64,000 bases of DNA from Stenopsyche tienmushanensis (GCA_008973525.1 WACJ01000268.1:1-64000); one strand, 5' to 3'; shown: positions 1-13,499, counted from the first letter of the stretch. Notes: generated by a model not told the origin, from the sequence alone. Numbers and translations are program-made.

Positions 1-24
1 GTATATTAAGTTTGGGGACCACTG
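1..24. mobile_element. hAT-type terminal inverted repeat (right end), element cut by window edge
   Basis: The block AAGTTTGGGGACCACTG, ending at 24, is the reverse complement of a terminal repeat of the form CAGTGGTCCCCAAACTT, typical of many hAT elements. The next 8 bases (25-32) would be the target-site duplication. The rest of the element is outside the window, so this cannot be verified. Confidence 0.55.
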
Positions 25-1747
25 CTCTAGACTTTTAAGAAATCCAATTAAAAGTTTGTAATCTTCATGTTTACTGTACTTTTCTATTTAATCGCTATGT
101 AATTAAATAGTTCCAGTGTCTTACATACAGAATTGAACGATTTCATATATAATGTTTAAGATCTACACATATGCATCAATATAATTTTGAATCGTGTCTC
201 GATACAAACCGACTGTAATAGAGTAAATTTCAATTTTTTATTATATTCCAGGGAATGTGTACTCTGAAGACTATGATAATATAATTGGATAGTGAGGTTA
301 AAAGCTAGTATTAAATTTGATGAAGATCCACTAACCTTTCTAGCTCATTATTCTTTGCATTATTATGAGAGACTGTGTGAATGAATAAAATATCTGAAAT
401 ATGGCTTTACATCTAAAATGATATAAATTTACAATCGAAATGAATTAGAAAGCATTTGACGCCCATTAATAATTTTACAGTGCAAATGCAATTTAAAATT
501 TATGGATGGAAATCTGATGTGATCTTAAATTTTAATGGTATTTTAAGAACTGTGTCTTATATGGGATCTTAAAAAAAAGATCGACAATCGTGCTTCTGAA
601 GATTACGATGCATCCGTACGCCATGGCGTTTATTTGGTCAATCGTTTATATGTGCCCTCGCTTTGTTTAAGTTGTTATATTAGTTACGTCAACATTTTTT
701 ATTATTAATTGTTATTAATGTGCACAAAGGCTGGTCTTTCACCGTGATGTTTCTATAATGTAGAAGGACCCGTGTGGGTTGATTCTCAATTAGTATCCCG
801 TGGTGAGCAGTACTCGAGCATACCCTCGAACAAGTGGGTTGGACTCGGAGGAGGTTAACACGGGTACGAATCGACAATCAGACCCTAAAATGGATTTACA
901 TAACAATTATACGACTGGAGTAAACTGAAAATAACAGTATACGCACATTATGCTCCGGAGCAATATCTGCTTTGCATATAATTTGCGGGGCATGTATGGG
1001 AGCTCGGGGATCGACCTGATAAAATAATACTGGATGTCCCTTTTTCGACGAGACAAAATAATGATGTTTGACGTCGAAAATGGATATATTTGTTTTGATT
1101 CGAATCTTTGAAATAACACACTACCATATTACGACGTCGCATTTTTGTGTGGGCGGACTAACAAATGTTATGCCAATATTATTTTTGCAATACTGAGCTT
1201 AAAGGAAGATTGTTTCTTCATGCGAAACATTTCATGTACGACCATGTTAACAAGGTTCTTTCATCATCCGTTTTTTTCACCCTAAATAATATACTGGATT
1301 TTGGGTCAATTGTGTCAAGGGTCAAGAATAAGAGATGCATTCTACACGTTACATGCAACATGCAGGCCTTGCGACGAAAAGGTCTCAACAATATATTCAC
1401 GCAAACATCTTATTTATCGATAAAATCTATATTTGTATTACTTCAAATATATATTGATGTATTAATATGATGGACCATTATTTTTAAAATCAAGTTTTAG
1501 AACCCGATCAAATCGTTTGGCATGTCCTTGTTTGGAAATGTATATCTTAAATAAGCAAACTCCAAATGCATTCTATGTTTGGTGATTATTTATGATGTTT
1601 ATTGCCTAATATTTTTCCAATACGAAAAGCAAACAATATATTAAAATCCAGTTATAATCATTTTAATATATTAACACTTTATGGTCCATAGTGTTTCGTA
1701 TTAACTTTATCCGTTTGTTCGTGAGAAACATTTTTTTTCAGCTGAAA
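25..1747. other. AT-rich sequence without an identifiable gene
   Basis: Short ORFs on both strands at 689-1470 overlap one another and have no recognisable motifs. The longest, 101 codons at 1165-1470, has low-complexity codon choice and no splice context that I trust. I see no repeat shared with the rest of the window. Confidence 0.6.
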
Positions 1748-2205
1748 TTCATTTTTTAGTGGTGATCTAATTTAAAATCATCATAAACTTACATACTATA
1801 TTTGTATATCCGCCACTTATCATCCGTACAAATTCATTTATCTGTCAGGACCGTCGCAGCGTGTATGAAGCTTGTATATAAATAAATAAATACTATTGAT
1901 AGTACACAATATTCGATAATTTCTTCAAATAAACATAAACAATATCACACATCATTATTAGTCGATTATTTTGGGCTAACGATCTATACAATCGTACGAT
2001 GTACGCAAGATACCCTTTCCGTCTCTGTCTCCCATTTACAATCTCCTACCTGCAGGACAATCTCACCGTCTTTGTTTCTCTCCAAACTCAACATGCAAGA
2101 TATCATCCGATTTTTTCTATTTTCGAGCTCAACGTGTAAGAATGCTCTTTGTGTATCATTGGAACTCGAACACAACTATGTGTCTTACCTCTTTAAAGGG
2201 GTTAA
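1748..2205 (+). mobile_element. Family A piggyBac-like MITE, copy 1 (left end decayed)
   Basis: The copy shares the family order: AGTGGTGATCTAATTT near the left end, the block CCGCCACTTATCATCC, the block CAGGACCGTCGCAGCGTGTA, an ATAAATAAATAAA run, GATCTATACAATCGTACGAT, a pyrimidine-rich (GTCTCTGTCTCC) tract, and a right end reading TTACCTCTTTAAAGGGGTTAA. The right TTAA is intact at 2202-2205. The left terminal TTAACCC is lost. Confidence 0.8.
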
Positions 2206-5200
2206 GCTGAAATAAAATAAATACTACAATAGTACGGAGGCAGCAGTATTAGCGGTATTGAGAACTGTAAATAAATATTATATAAATGTCTTATACCTAC
2301 AAGACAGAAACTATGTTGTAGCTGCTTATAATAAATATTTTTTTTAATCAAGTTTCTACGCTATAACTTTAGCCATGTCTACCGAAGCCCTAACCACTTT
2401 GTATCAAAAGTAGAAGACGTTTATTTAAAAATAATTAACGTAAGCTACTTGTACACAAAAAAACAGTTTTGTAGATTTTTATTTAATGCCAGAATTGACT
2501 GAAATAAAAATTAGTCTTGTAGAAATGAGTGCAAAATTTCGATCGCTGCCCCCTCCCCCTTTATCACCACCACACTCCACCACTGTCAAAGTTAATATGA
2601 TTCATGTAAGAGTTAATCCATTTCAAATTTCGGCAAGTAGTTGATGATGTTATCTCTGCAAATACGCTCTTCTCATACGTCCAAACCAATTACTCAATAC
2701 AAATGCGCTTTTTTATCCCGAGAAGATAATTATATACTGCAGCTTATAATTAAAACCATTTTAACTCTTTAGGACTATTTATTTTAGTTACCAAATAATA
2801 TTGGACAGTGTTGTATTTATCAATTCGAGCTTTAATACCAACGAAACGCCCATCAACGACCAGTATCTTACAGAAAAGTGGCAATTAGCCGAATCATTTA
2901 GCTTTTCCCCCCTTCTCAATTTACATTGAACTGTTGCTTAAAATTATAATTAATTACATATACGCGATGATTAGTATTGGATTTCTGTTTGCTTAACCAC
3001 TCCTTAAAATTGACGATCATCGCTCGAACCTTACAATGTAATCCGCCTCCCGATTTCGCATTATGTTACACGCATTACATTTTAGTGAATTTATTACAGC
3101 GATTGAATGAAATTTAGCTGGCGAGAAAAAAATCGGCAAAAATGCACAAGGATCCATATGAGATGGCAGCTGGTCTCCGCGTGTGGGAAGACAGAGTTTT
3201 GCTTACATAATTTCTAATGAAGCATTCTCAAACGTATTAGAATATAACATGTTCTATTAGGCTATATGTTTATTTAAATTTGTACCGAATCATTTAAAAT
3301 GATGATGCATAGAACGCCATTTTTTAGCCGGCTGTACGTTCGGATACAAATATTTGGAAATCTCCAGATTAGATCTTTGAAGTCCATGTCTAATATTTGC
3401 GTTCGAGATGGTTCAATTTCTTGGAATTTTGATAGCCTGTCGTCATTTCACCCAAAGGCCGTTTGATCGGAAACGTTGTTGATCCAATAAATTGAACGCG
3501 TTAAAAGAAAATCGTCTTTTGTGTGGAACCCAATGAACACGTTCGATACGTCCATAGTTTTCTAATTTTTTAAATGGACCCAAATTAAAGAGGAAATAAC
3601 ACGTTCTAGTCTTTCGGTCCAATACGTGTGCTGGGGGACAAATTCAAAAATTAGCATTTTTCCAACTTCCTTAAAACTTAATTTTCTTTTCGTCACGGAC
3701 TTATTTTCCTACAATGTGTGAAAGAATGAGCTTTCCACTTAAATATCTCCAAGTATATTTGAGAAATTCAAGATGGTTATATGGACAGATATCCGGTAAA
3801 CATTTCAAATGGCGATGGCGAAGAAGCAGGCATAATATTCGATTGCTTCTAGATATCTTATAGGGCATTGTCACGTTTTATGAATGCATCCCATGCAGCT
3901 ATATTTGGCGGATCTGATGATGAGATTGAACGCCTGAAGATTTCATGGAAAGCGTTGATGCATTGGAAATAAATCAAATATCTGTTCGGAATGATGCGCT
4001 TGAATTTTTCTTTATTTGAGTTGCTTCAATGCTGTTGAGAGATAGATTCGAATAGTATGCAAATCTTTAATACTTGTGTATATTTTTTATTGACATTTAA
4101 ATATTGGACGCGAGAAGACGCATTCTTTCCGCCGGTTTCCTAGTGAACTCGCTGCTGAGATCTCTCTTTGCAGTTAATTAAGATGTTTCCAAGAAAGCGC
4201 CTGTTTTTCGCCTTGTTGATTTGTTGCCTATTATATTTTTGTTGAAAAGAATTTGGTGTTGATATATAGTTCAACATGTTTTACAGCACAAGTAATTTTG
4301 ATTGAGAGCTCATATTTTTTTATTATTTATCACAGACGACATTTACACCACCGTGTCGCCACCATGTGGTTTAAGGATATGCTTGCAGATTGAGAAACGC
4401 AAACAAATAGAAAATAATATACAACGTCTGGTGTTCATAAATCTGCAAATTGTTTTTTTTTTCGCCAGTTAACAGGCTCGTGGAGCGATTTTTTTAAACT
4501 TTCATTAGCAGCAGCAGAAGAGTTTTTTTAAGCAGCACATAATTAAATTTGGCATCAAGGCGCCACAAAACACGTGCAACTACTTAATATACAATAAACA
4601 GAAACTGGCATTATTTCATCTTCTGGTCGCAAATTGTTCGACGTTGTATTATTTACCCGACAATGGGCAATATTTGCCAGCATGAATATTTAATAGGGGG
4701 TAATCAGCTTTGGCGCCGACAATATCCAACGTCCAAACACAATCTATCACCGGACTATTTATTCAAATCGGCACATACACGAAAGCAATCTCAGGTGATG
4801 TTGGCTAGATGTGCCTCGGGCTTTTTCGGACGTTTCTTGCTAATGGCTTTCGGTGATTCTGCTCTCTGTGGGCGTCCTACTGTTTGATCGCTACGATAGC
4901 TCGAGGATCTCATGGTTACCCAGAATTGTACGACAAGTGTCAGGAATGTCGCGATTCTGTCCAGGTTCTTAGATAAATAACCGTTCACCCACTTTCTGCT
5001 TTAAAAAAAAACATTAATGCGACGATGGACGACTTGGTTCCGAGAATCGCGCCATTGCTAAATATTCAAACGTACCGACACGGCGGGCTTATTTTGTATA
5101 GAAAATATGTTGATTCATTCCTATGAATATATTCCGACAATGGTCGAAACATAATAAGATCTGTTAGATAATTCACAAACTTCTTTAAACGTATAATTAC

Positions 5201-5497
5201 ATTTTAATGTCTGTGAGGTGTTTCTTCCATCCATAACGATCTGCTTAAATTAGCGAACCGTGATCCGGTCAGCGGCTTCTTTTATGGAGAAAGAATTAAA
5301 CTATATTTAAATGCCACCAAAAATAACAATATTAAACAATCTAGTAATGTTTCAACATAATTCAACTCGCTTGAGAAATAAAAGAAACGATATTTGCATC
5401 ATCCATGCGCTTAAAACCTGGATCATCTAAATCATGATTGAGCCACTCCTATCTACATTTTCAAAGCAAATGTCCAATAATCCACATATTTCAGATA
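2206..5497. other. Unassigned AT-rich DNA
   Basis: There is no convincing ORF, splice-supported exon or shared repeat. There is a C-rich patch at 2550-2572 (ccccctccccc) and a short somewhat GC-richer patch at 4770-4990. ORFs of 65-74 codons at 4663-4988 overlap on opposite strands and look like chance. Confidence 0.55.
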
Positions 5498-5965
5498 CGG
5501 CAAACCCCCGTTAATCCGGCTCTAATATAATCCGGCGCCCCCTGTAATCCGACATCCCAATAAAGTATAGCACATGTGTACGATAAAGTTTCGTCTATGT
5601 AAAAAATGTAAAAGTGTGATTCTGGAACGCCTAAATCGTAGAAAATATTTTTGTAATCTGGCAAGTAAGAGGTAAACTCAAGTAAGAAAGAAACAGACAT
5701 ACACCTATTTCTGAGCCCATATTGGCTATAAAAGCAAAGTTGAATTACAAGGAGATAACAAAAAAGAAGACTTTGCAGCTAGCATGAGATAGTTAAAACG
5801 CTTCAAAATCGTCATGTTATGGCCATTGTTTTTATGACCTTAATTCTATAAAAATTACAAGTACTTCTTTCAAAAAAAAAATCCGGACTACAAAGGGCCG
5901 GGATCAGTACTCTATAATCCGACAACGCCTTGATAAACGTTTGTCGGATTACCGCAGGTCTACTG
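5498..5965. mobile_element. Family G pogo/Tigger-type element with TA target sites
   Basis: The left end reads TA/CGGCAAACCCCCGTTAATCC. The right end, reverse complemented, reads CAGTAGACCTGCGGTAATCC. Both ends are flanked by TA (5496-5497 and 5966-5967). The recurrent TAATCCG motif near both ends resembles the terminal repeats of Tigger/pogo elements. A second copy of the left 130 bp occurs inverted at 15243-15371. No transposase motif was found inside. Confidence 0.65.
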
Positions 5966-8392
5966 TATATCATTTGCTTGATTCTCTTCAAAATGCATTA
6001 AATCTGTTTCCATGTCAGGAAGTAATACTGGCTTTACTTTTGTGTTATTCTATATATAGCATCCAATATCCTTATTTTTTTCCAGGAATTGATTAAGTTT
6101 TTATGGAAATCCTCGGAGTGTACCTCGGAAATCCATTTCCTTTTGAATTGATCTTCAAAAATATTTATCCAAACCACTTTCTTGCTATTATAATCAACAG
6201 TTTTTTTCAAGCACACTATTAACTTCATATAAATCCAGGCAAGATCTAAAAAGGGCTTGATCTTGCATATAAGCAGAATATATTACACGACAACGTGCTC
6301 AAGTCATAATTTGCGCCAATAATCGTTGAAGATCGCTCTGCTCTCGTGTTTTGGATTCATAAGCTACATACAGTTTCGGAGATTGTTTGAAAATTTGAAA
6401 TAAATACATTGATGCAAATTGGTAACACTTGGTCTGATGACTCAAATACAAAACTGTCATTTCGACGTTGTAATTATTCTGTTTATGTGTGGTTGCATAA
6501 ATTGCAATCAAAGTGAAATACATATCGATCGAATTTTAATAAAGTGCTCATTGGTGATTAAGCGCTAATGCTATTCATCCATAACAGCATCCAATCTGCT
6601 TGTGCTTAAATTGTTATGATACTGTCAAATATGATCCAATTTATATAATCAAAATTAAGTGAAAATACCCAGTTTTATCGTATTTTATTCAATTAAATCT
6701 ATTCGCAGGAATTTCCATCTTTTATGCGTAATCCGACATGATTTATCAGCGGATTAAAACCGCAAATATCTTTGTAATTATTCAAAAGAATTTTTATAAA
6801 TAAATTCACAGATTATTCGCATAGCAGATAGCATGTAAGAATTTAATTCTCTGAATGTTTTTGAGCGGATGGTGTTTAAATTATTCAATGGAATTCGGGT
6901 GATATCCATAAATAAAATAGGGCGTTTTAAAAATAGCCTATTTTACTATGGTTTTTATGAAATTTTTACTGGAGTTTTAAATTTTGTATTAAATATTTTG
7001 TGTGAAAGAATGTATTGGCTGCTTGAATACACTGAGCGAAAAAATGTGAAACATTTTACTTTTCGGAGCTTTTGGCAAAAAGAGCTTTCGGCTAAATAAT
7101 TTCCAAGCGTCCCGATGCTCTAAACTCTGCTTAACAGCGCTTAATAAGTTTTATATAAAAGAATACAAATGTATTACTTTTTTTGATTTCTCGCGTTGTA
7201 TTGTTGTGCGAACTTTAATAAAAGAATCGCCAGAAACTTTTTTCGGCGTCGGAATGCTTAACAAGTTTCTTAAACAGAATGCCTTCGCATACTCCGGAGT
7301 ACGTTTTTGGGCATGAGCATAAAATTTTATTAAGCAAGAAAGTGGCAAATAATATATAAACGACGTTAAATATATGTTGTATTATAGGTGGTCGCATTGG
7401 TTCGTTGTGGGCGATTGTATACAAATTTTTCACATTCTCCGCAGACAATTTACATGTGGTCCTTCCACGTGTCGGCGACATATTACATGTGCGACAAATT
7501 TGTGGAATGTCGTGTTTGGTCTCGGAATGATACGGTTAATTGAAATTGTGGCTTTGAGGAGGAAGTTTTGATCATTTTTCCGTCGTGAATCAGTCAAGTC
7601 AATGGAATTTGTGACAATTTTGACATTTGCCCAATTAGAAGTTTTTCGTGTTTTCTTATTTGAAATTTAAAAAAATAATGATAATTGAAATTGTCACTCA
7701 AAGTATTAACTTTAGCAAAATCTCTACCAAGCATTCATCTTAACAATATTTCTGCCAAAGATGACGAAAAACATTTTTTTTTTAATTTTCGTTTAAATAA
7801 ACGTTTTCCTCAACTGATTCTTAAATCTTTCTTATGAGGTCTTATCTTATTTTTCAACAATAAATATAATGTATCTAAAATACTTGGAATAACATCGATC
7901 ATTCATCATCACTAGATATAATAATTGTACTTATTCGATTACTTTTCAAGACGATTATAGACTTTCATCACTGCTAGAGTTTTCAACATTTTGGGATAAT
8001 TTATCTCTTAAAAACTCTTGTAATCTTTTTATATTTCATGATAAGGGACTAAGCACTTTATTATTCTCTCTTGAATTTTAAATTTATCACCATCAAAGGA
8101 TAATTTGCACCCAATTGTGGTTTGTTATTTAGATGAAAGTTGATCGATATTTTTTTTAGATTTTCATACATTTTTATCCATAATCGAAATTTAAAAGCAT
8201 GCTTATATATTCTATCCAAATAATGAGAGCTTTCTCCATATTTCTTATTATTACTGAACGTGTACTAGCAATATAATTTGTACTGATAGACAATCCTGCC
8301 ATATATTTTTTTCATATTTTCAATCATGAATTCAAAATACTTTATATAATAGAAATTCCAAGATTTTTGCATATTGATACAAACAAATAGAG
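5966..8392. other. Unassigned AT-rich DNA; possible N-terminal part of a piggyBac copy at the right
   Basis: Most of this stretch shows no gene and no repeat shared with the window. On the minus strand near 7950-8010 a short reading (VENSSSDESL) resembles the acidic Ser-rich N-termini of piggyBac transposases. Its orientation is opposite to the transposase piece at 8393, so the link is weak. Confidence 0.4.
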
Positions 8393-8763
8393 CGAAGACA
8401 TCGTTCAAGATTTGCTTTAGAATCAAGATTATATGATACATTCATTCAAGACTGTAAAAACTGTTATAAAGCAGCTCCAAATATCACGATTGATGAACGG
8501 CTATTTCAGATTAAAACTAGATGTAGGTTCTCCCGATACATTCTGATTAAAGCAGATAAATTTGATATACAATTTTGGTTAGCATTTCATGTAAAAAGCT
8601 TTTATAAATGAGTTCCCATTCTATATAAAAGACGAAAAAGATATGCGACCAATTTCATTGGATGAATTCATCATTTTGAAGCTTATTACACAAAGTTTTT
8701 CCTTAGTGGAAAAAGGTTATTTACATCCAAATGCAGAATTATTAAAAAACACTTCTTGTTAGA
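8393..8763 (+). pseudogene. piggyBac transposase fragment, frameshifted
   Basis: Frame 1 from 8393 reads through LYDTFIQDCKNCYKA, then PNITIDERLFQIKTRC and RFSRYILIKADKFDIQFW, ending at a stop at 8609-8611. This is the catalytic region of piggyBac transposases, whose usual form is TIDEQLVPFRGRC followed by YIPSKPAKYGIK. The Asp of the ITIDE motif is one of the DDE/D catalytic positions. Reading resumes one frame over at 8607 with NEFPFYIKDEKDMRPISL and then DEFIILKLIT, matching the next block of the family (YLGKDE...RP...L.E..V..L). It ends at a stop at 8761-8763. The DNFFTS block that should follow is unrecognisable, so the copy is dead. A relative of it could once have mobilised the TTAA-ended family A MITEs, but I did not find its own ends. 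Confidence 0.85.
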
Positions 8764-10679
8764 AATTGTTTTAAGGAAGGGCTTAATATTTCGATAGCTT
8801 GAGTATCCAAATTAGTCCAAACAATTAAAATTCCACACATCCATTGCAACAAAAAAATTATCTCAAATATTTAGAGATCCCTTTTAAAGTATCCCATTGT
8901 TTTTAAATATAGTTCCAAAGGGATCCTGGATTGAGCGATAAAAGCTCGTGTGGGTTGAATGTCATCATCGCGTCGAAGGAATTTGTGCTTTTGGAATCCC
9001 GATTTTAATACTCTTTAATGAGTCAATAATACCCGTCGACTTTCAGTCGCACGTAAGTAGTAAACATCACCAACTATAAACGTTAGTGAATTGTGAAAAA
9101 TTAACAATATACAACATGTTCACAATTACGTAATGAAATAGCGACGATGTAAATTTAGGAAAACATGCAAATATTATTGTAAACTTAACGTAGGCGCATG
9201 TTTGGAATTGTGTCATGCTTTGGTTATGCCCAAAAGCTGGAAAGCAAACCCAAACCAAAGCCTTTTTGACTGACGGCACGTGCATGCCTGCACGTGAATT
9301 CCACAAAGAAAACAAATTCGATTTTATTTTTGAGATGCTGCCTAAAGAAGACTGTTATCTCAAATATTCTCATCTGAGTGCTAATGACAATGCGACACAA
9401 TGAGTTGCCGATAATTTGTTTGTGTCACGTTTTGTGCGTGATCTTATGTTGGCTGTGGGTGTCAGCCGAACATTCCTCCGACGATCTTGAGCAAGAATAA
9501 AAGACCAGTGGTGATATGTTTTTAAAGGCTTTCTTGTCGGCCACCTTTTGGCATTGAATAATTTTTTACAATTAGTCAATCCTAGGCGTTCAAATGAGGC
9601 TCATATAATCCCCATGGGAAATATCGCAAGAATGGATTGATAAAATCGACACGACTGAAACAAATTAGAGCGGAAATTATGCTCCAAAATATGACCATAT
9701 GTCTTCATTGGCGCCAATAATTAAAATATATTGAGAAATCAGACATCGATAATTTCGATACCACAACCGTTCAAAACAAAATAACAAACAATGAATCTCC
9801 TTTGTAGATAGTGATGGAGATTTGTCTAACCTTCCATTAGCACGTCGAGGATTCCTAAGACCTACCGCAGATAGAACTAAAAACAGAACAAGTTTTAAAC
9901 CAAAGCACAATTATTATTTAGTAAATTTTATTGTTAGCATTTTTTTTTTTACATAAACATTGGCTCTTTTTTAGTTCACTAAACAAACGCGGATTAATTT
10001 TAAAACATACGAGGCATATCCCGAAAGTAAGTGTACTAAATTTTTATATTTAAAAAAAAATGTATTTGAAAAAAAAAAATACGGGATATTATTGATACAC
10101 TTACATATATACATACAACATAATCGCCATCCCAACCAAACCATCAAAATCAAACTCCAAGAGCGCCTTAGTGGCTAAAGCTGTGTGAGGATAGATGTTG
10201 CCGCGCAACAAGCACACTCCTCTCGTCAACATACCCCTCCTTTTGTTTTGAATTCTTCTTTTGGGTTATTTAGGGTGTCACAAAATCTTTGTACATTGAT
10301 GGTCTCTCCCTGAGGCAGATCTTCACCTTCCAATTCGCTGAAGAAACTCGATAGCGCTATTGACCCGCTTGCATTTTGCGGGATTTCTTACCGACATCCT
10401 TCACGCAACTGGACACTACAACGTGAATTTACGTACTACCACATTCCTGTTATGCTTTGTCAGGAGATCCCCCTTTACAACTCAGTATGGCCAACCCCTA
10501 AAAAACAAAAAAAAACGCAGCTCATTAATGTCACAGTACACTTACTTTCAGGATATTTCTATATTCGCTATGAAATATCATGTCAAAATGACTAATAATA
10601 GCCGCAAAAAAGCATAGTTTAAATCTAGATTATAGGCATTAAATCATTGTGCTAATATTTCTTTTACAGACGAGATTTA
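8764..10679. other. Unassigned DNA; possible inverted-repeat element at 10014-10562
   Basis: No gene was identified. The block CGAAAGTAAGTGTACT at 10022 recurs inverted at about 10529-10545 (AGTACACTTACTTTC), with similar neighbouring bases (ATATCCCG and CAGGATAT). That suggests a non-autonomous element of about 545 bp with Tc1/mariner-like ends. The 85-codon ORF at 10360 lies inside it and is not recognisable. Confidence 0.4.
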
Positions 10680-11091
10680 CACTTAGGTCTGTTTTTCGTC
10701 GGTTCGATCGAGTCGCATATAAAAAAAACCGCATAAAACTGAGGGATAAGTTCCATTATTTAAAAAAACCGCATAACTTCAAATCAATGTGATAGAATGT
10801 ACAAAAAAATCGCATAAAAATGTTTATAAAAAATTAATATAAATGAAAACACAATACAAATTTATCTTAGAATTACTTTATTTAAGTCTATATTACTCGA
10901 TAAGCATACGAATGCAATTTTTAAGCTTTTGAGAAGAGTTACCAAATTTAAAAACAATTCAACAACAATGCGAATTCGCATAAAAAAGCTTTTTCCTCTA
11001 TAGATAAATGGTGGATAGGTTCCATTATTTTTGAAAACCGCATAACTTTAAATTCACATAAAATATATCCGCACAAAAACAGACCCAAGTA
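10680..11091. mobile_element. Family C (pogo-related) MITE, copy 1
   Basis: The left end reads CACTTAGGTCTGTTTTT. The right end, reverse complemented, reads TACTTGGGTCTGTTTTTGTG. Internal hallmarks are repeated CCGCATAAC, CGCATAAAA and the subterminal block GGTTCCATTATT, present near both ends in opposite orientation. It is the same family as 52686-53364, which carries transposase sequence. Confidence 0.75.
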
Positions 11092-12730
11092 TATTTATAT
11101 TTCTGATCGATGATCTATCTAATACCTATCCTGTAGGATTTTACATCGATAGCAAAATTGTTTTTGGTTGTTCTCTCCAAAATTGAAACACTCCATTTTC
11201 CAGTAGAGCATTAAGTTGATCTTGCGAGAAAAGGATGGATTCCATGAATTTCAGAAAATATTTTTTAGTAAAATAAATTTTTGATTTTACTACTTTCCAA
11301 GGAAGACTTTTAGGTTTTTATCGCAAAAATGCCGCAAAAGGATTCTTTTCATTACGCTGGGTGAGCATTTACAAAAAAAAAACTTCAAGGTATTTTTTCT
11401 TTAATATAGAAGGCATGTCGAGGTAAATTCAGATCGATCAAATACTTTCCTTGAATGGATATTGAATAAGGTTTAATCCTGCAGTGGACTGGGCGTTTAT
11501 GAATATATAAATCAAAACAATGGACATCGAAAAAAAATATTCAACGGAATTTTGATTATTTTTTAAAAAATATAATATTATTAACGTTATGGGGTTTTAA
11601 ATAATTCAAGAAGACCTTCATCAGTTCAGCTTTAATTGTATTCGTTATCAATTAAGATACGCCCCAAGACCATCGATGGTCTTCCCATTACTCAATCTGG
11701 TCATATAGTTATTTTTGTCTTGCGCTTAGAATTTGATAAATCATCTATTCTGTCCACCAGGGTGTATTATTTTGTTTGGCGAGAAAGGACGTATAGATTT
11801 GATATATTAACCAGAATAATAATTTCCTCGTTAGCTTTCCTTTCTCAGCATGTTATGTTGAAGATATGATGAAGGAGTTCACGGTGAATGCTGATGAGCT
11901 TCCGCTCCCGATATCTTCGCGCGCTTCGAACCCTTCCAATGAAATATGATACCGGGAAAAATGTATGAAATATTATATTATAATATCGTAATAGTCAAGA
12001 ATGTGCATTTATTCATATTGAAAATGATCCAACTCGATGGGGTAATCTGAGATTAAATTTAATATCCCAAGATGAAGATATATGTGCAGTAGCAACTATT
12101 TAAGATCAGGTATGGGGAATATTTAAAGCTCGGGCCTTTGGAAGATTATAAAATATCCTCCGGCTGATACAAAATATGTAAATGAAGAACTCTTATACTT
12201 TGGCATTTAGCTGCCATCGATGTAATAAGCGCTCCAGCTAAAACGTACATGGTAGTTATAAAGGGGATTTAATTATGATGGCGATCGTTCTTCTTGCATG
12301 AGAACAAAGATTATTGTTTTATGATGGATTTATGTTTATATGAATGTGATTGCAATGGCGATTAGGGCCATAAATATCCATAAAATAGTGTCTGTAATGA
12401 GTATGGATTAACACATGTCTGAATTAGCGTGGGTCGAACTCTCATTTCCTATTGCGAGATGCTGTTTTGCAGATCCGAAGAGCCGTGGGTCTATCGATCT
12501 GCAAGAAGTGCATTGATCAATTGTGATATCGCCCCCAGATCTCATGATATATGACTCATGGGTCTTCTGAAATTACCTCAATCTAGATTCTGAACCATTG
12601 TTGCAATGACAACGCGGCTTCATGAAAGGACTTATATTGGATTCAGGCTCGAATATTTGTTTAGATGAACTTGGGGTAATTATGGATGTAGTAGAAAAGA
12701 AATACAAATCAAATCACTATGGTCGAAAAG
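11092..12730. other. Unassigned AT-rich DNA
   Basis: A 77-codon ORF at 11636 has no motif or splice support. No repeat shared elsewhere in the window was found. Confidence 0.5.
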
Positions 12731-12922
12731 GTATTTATATAACGACTTGCAAATTTTAACTTTATGAACCTTTTTCTATAATTTCTTTAAGTCTAAAAAT
12801 CTTTCGAAATACGCTGCTGCGGTCCTGATAAGTGGATTTGTACGGATGATAAGTGGCGGACAAGCGAATATAGCGTTTATGACTATGAAGATTTTAAATT
12901 AGCTCACTACTCAAAGGATTAA
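12731..12922 (-). mobile_element. Family A piggyBac-like MITE, copy 2 (internally deleted)
   Basis: The right end CTACTCAAAGGATTAA is intact, with TTAA at 12919-12922. The GGTCCTGATAAGTGG and GATAAGTGGCGGACAAG blocks match the family. The left part (ATAACGACTTGCAAATTTTAAC) matches the module found only in the long copies at 42261 and 62378, so this is a truncated long version. Confidence 0.75.
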
Positions 12923-13140
12923 TAAACACAATCGATTAGGAAGTCGAATCAATTTGTCAATTTAAATGTTTGTTGTTTAATTTAAATGCTTTAAATCGAT
13001 ATTTTAGATCACCATTTAGAGCATGTATCAGAAGCCCATCTTAGAAAGCTACAAGCTCATCAAATAGCAATAATTTTCTCACATACATGCCCTATCCTCA
13101 CATGGAAGAAGTGTGGGCTTTCATTAGTTCGACGACATTA

Positions 13141-13447
13141 ATTGGTCCGGTATAGAACCTTGTCCAATCTCAACAATCGCACGCTGGTTCCATCTTCATG
13201 GCGGCGCCCAGTTTCTCGTTTTATGTACTTCTTCCATCTAAGGTTCCGGCCCCGGGGTGGGTGGGTGTCGAATCCGTGGGTGCTCTTTTGTAAGTTTCGG
13301 CCATATGGTGGTCATTTCGTAACCGTGTTGATTTTTTCGACGCCAGATCGACATCGTCGATTTTCTTACGGATTTTTGCGCCTTAACGAACAGATTGAAG
13401 TGGACAGCGCTCGAAATGCTTAATAGACCCTTCTGAAGATGCGCGTG
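13141..13447. other. GC-richer island
   Basis: This block is clearly richer in G+C than its surroundings, for example ccggccccggggtgggtggg at 13247. Both strands have longish overlapping ORFs (13142-13423 and 13238-13486), as expected from fewer AT-rich stops. No protein family was recognised. Position next to a TATA-box motif makes a promoter-proximal region possible. Confidence 0.4.
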
Positions 13448-13452
13448 ACGTT

Positions 13453-13485
13453 TATAAAAGGGTAGAGGGTCGCTCTTTTTTTTCA
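13453..13485 (+). promoter_or_regulatory. Candidate core promoter: TATA box with initiator-like site
   Basis: TATAAAAG lies at 13453-13460, and an initiator-like TTTCAATG places an A at 13485, 32 bases from the first T of the box. That spacing is normal for arthropod TATA promoters. It sits immediately downstream of a GC-richer block. It could start the untranslated leader of the semaphorin 6.6 kb downstream or an unrelated transcript. AT-rich DNA yields TATA motifs by chance. Confidence 0.25.
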
Positions 13486-13499
13486 ATGCGAAAAAGCAT

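Noticed and set aside
10160..10230. tRNA gene suggested by GCCTTAGTGGCTAAAG (A-box-like)
   Set aside because: There is no B box, acceptor stem or anticodon arm at the right spacing.
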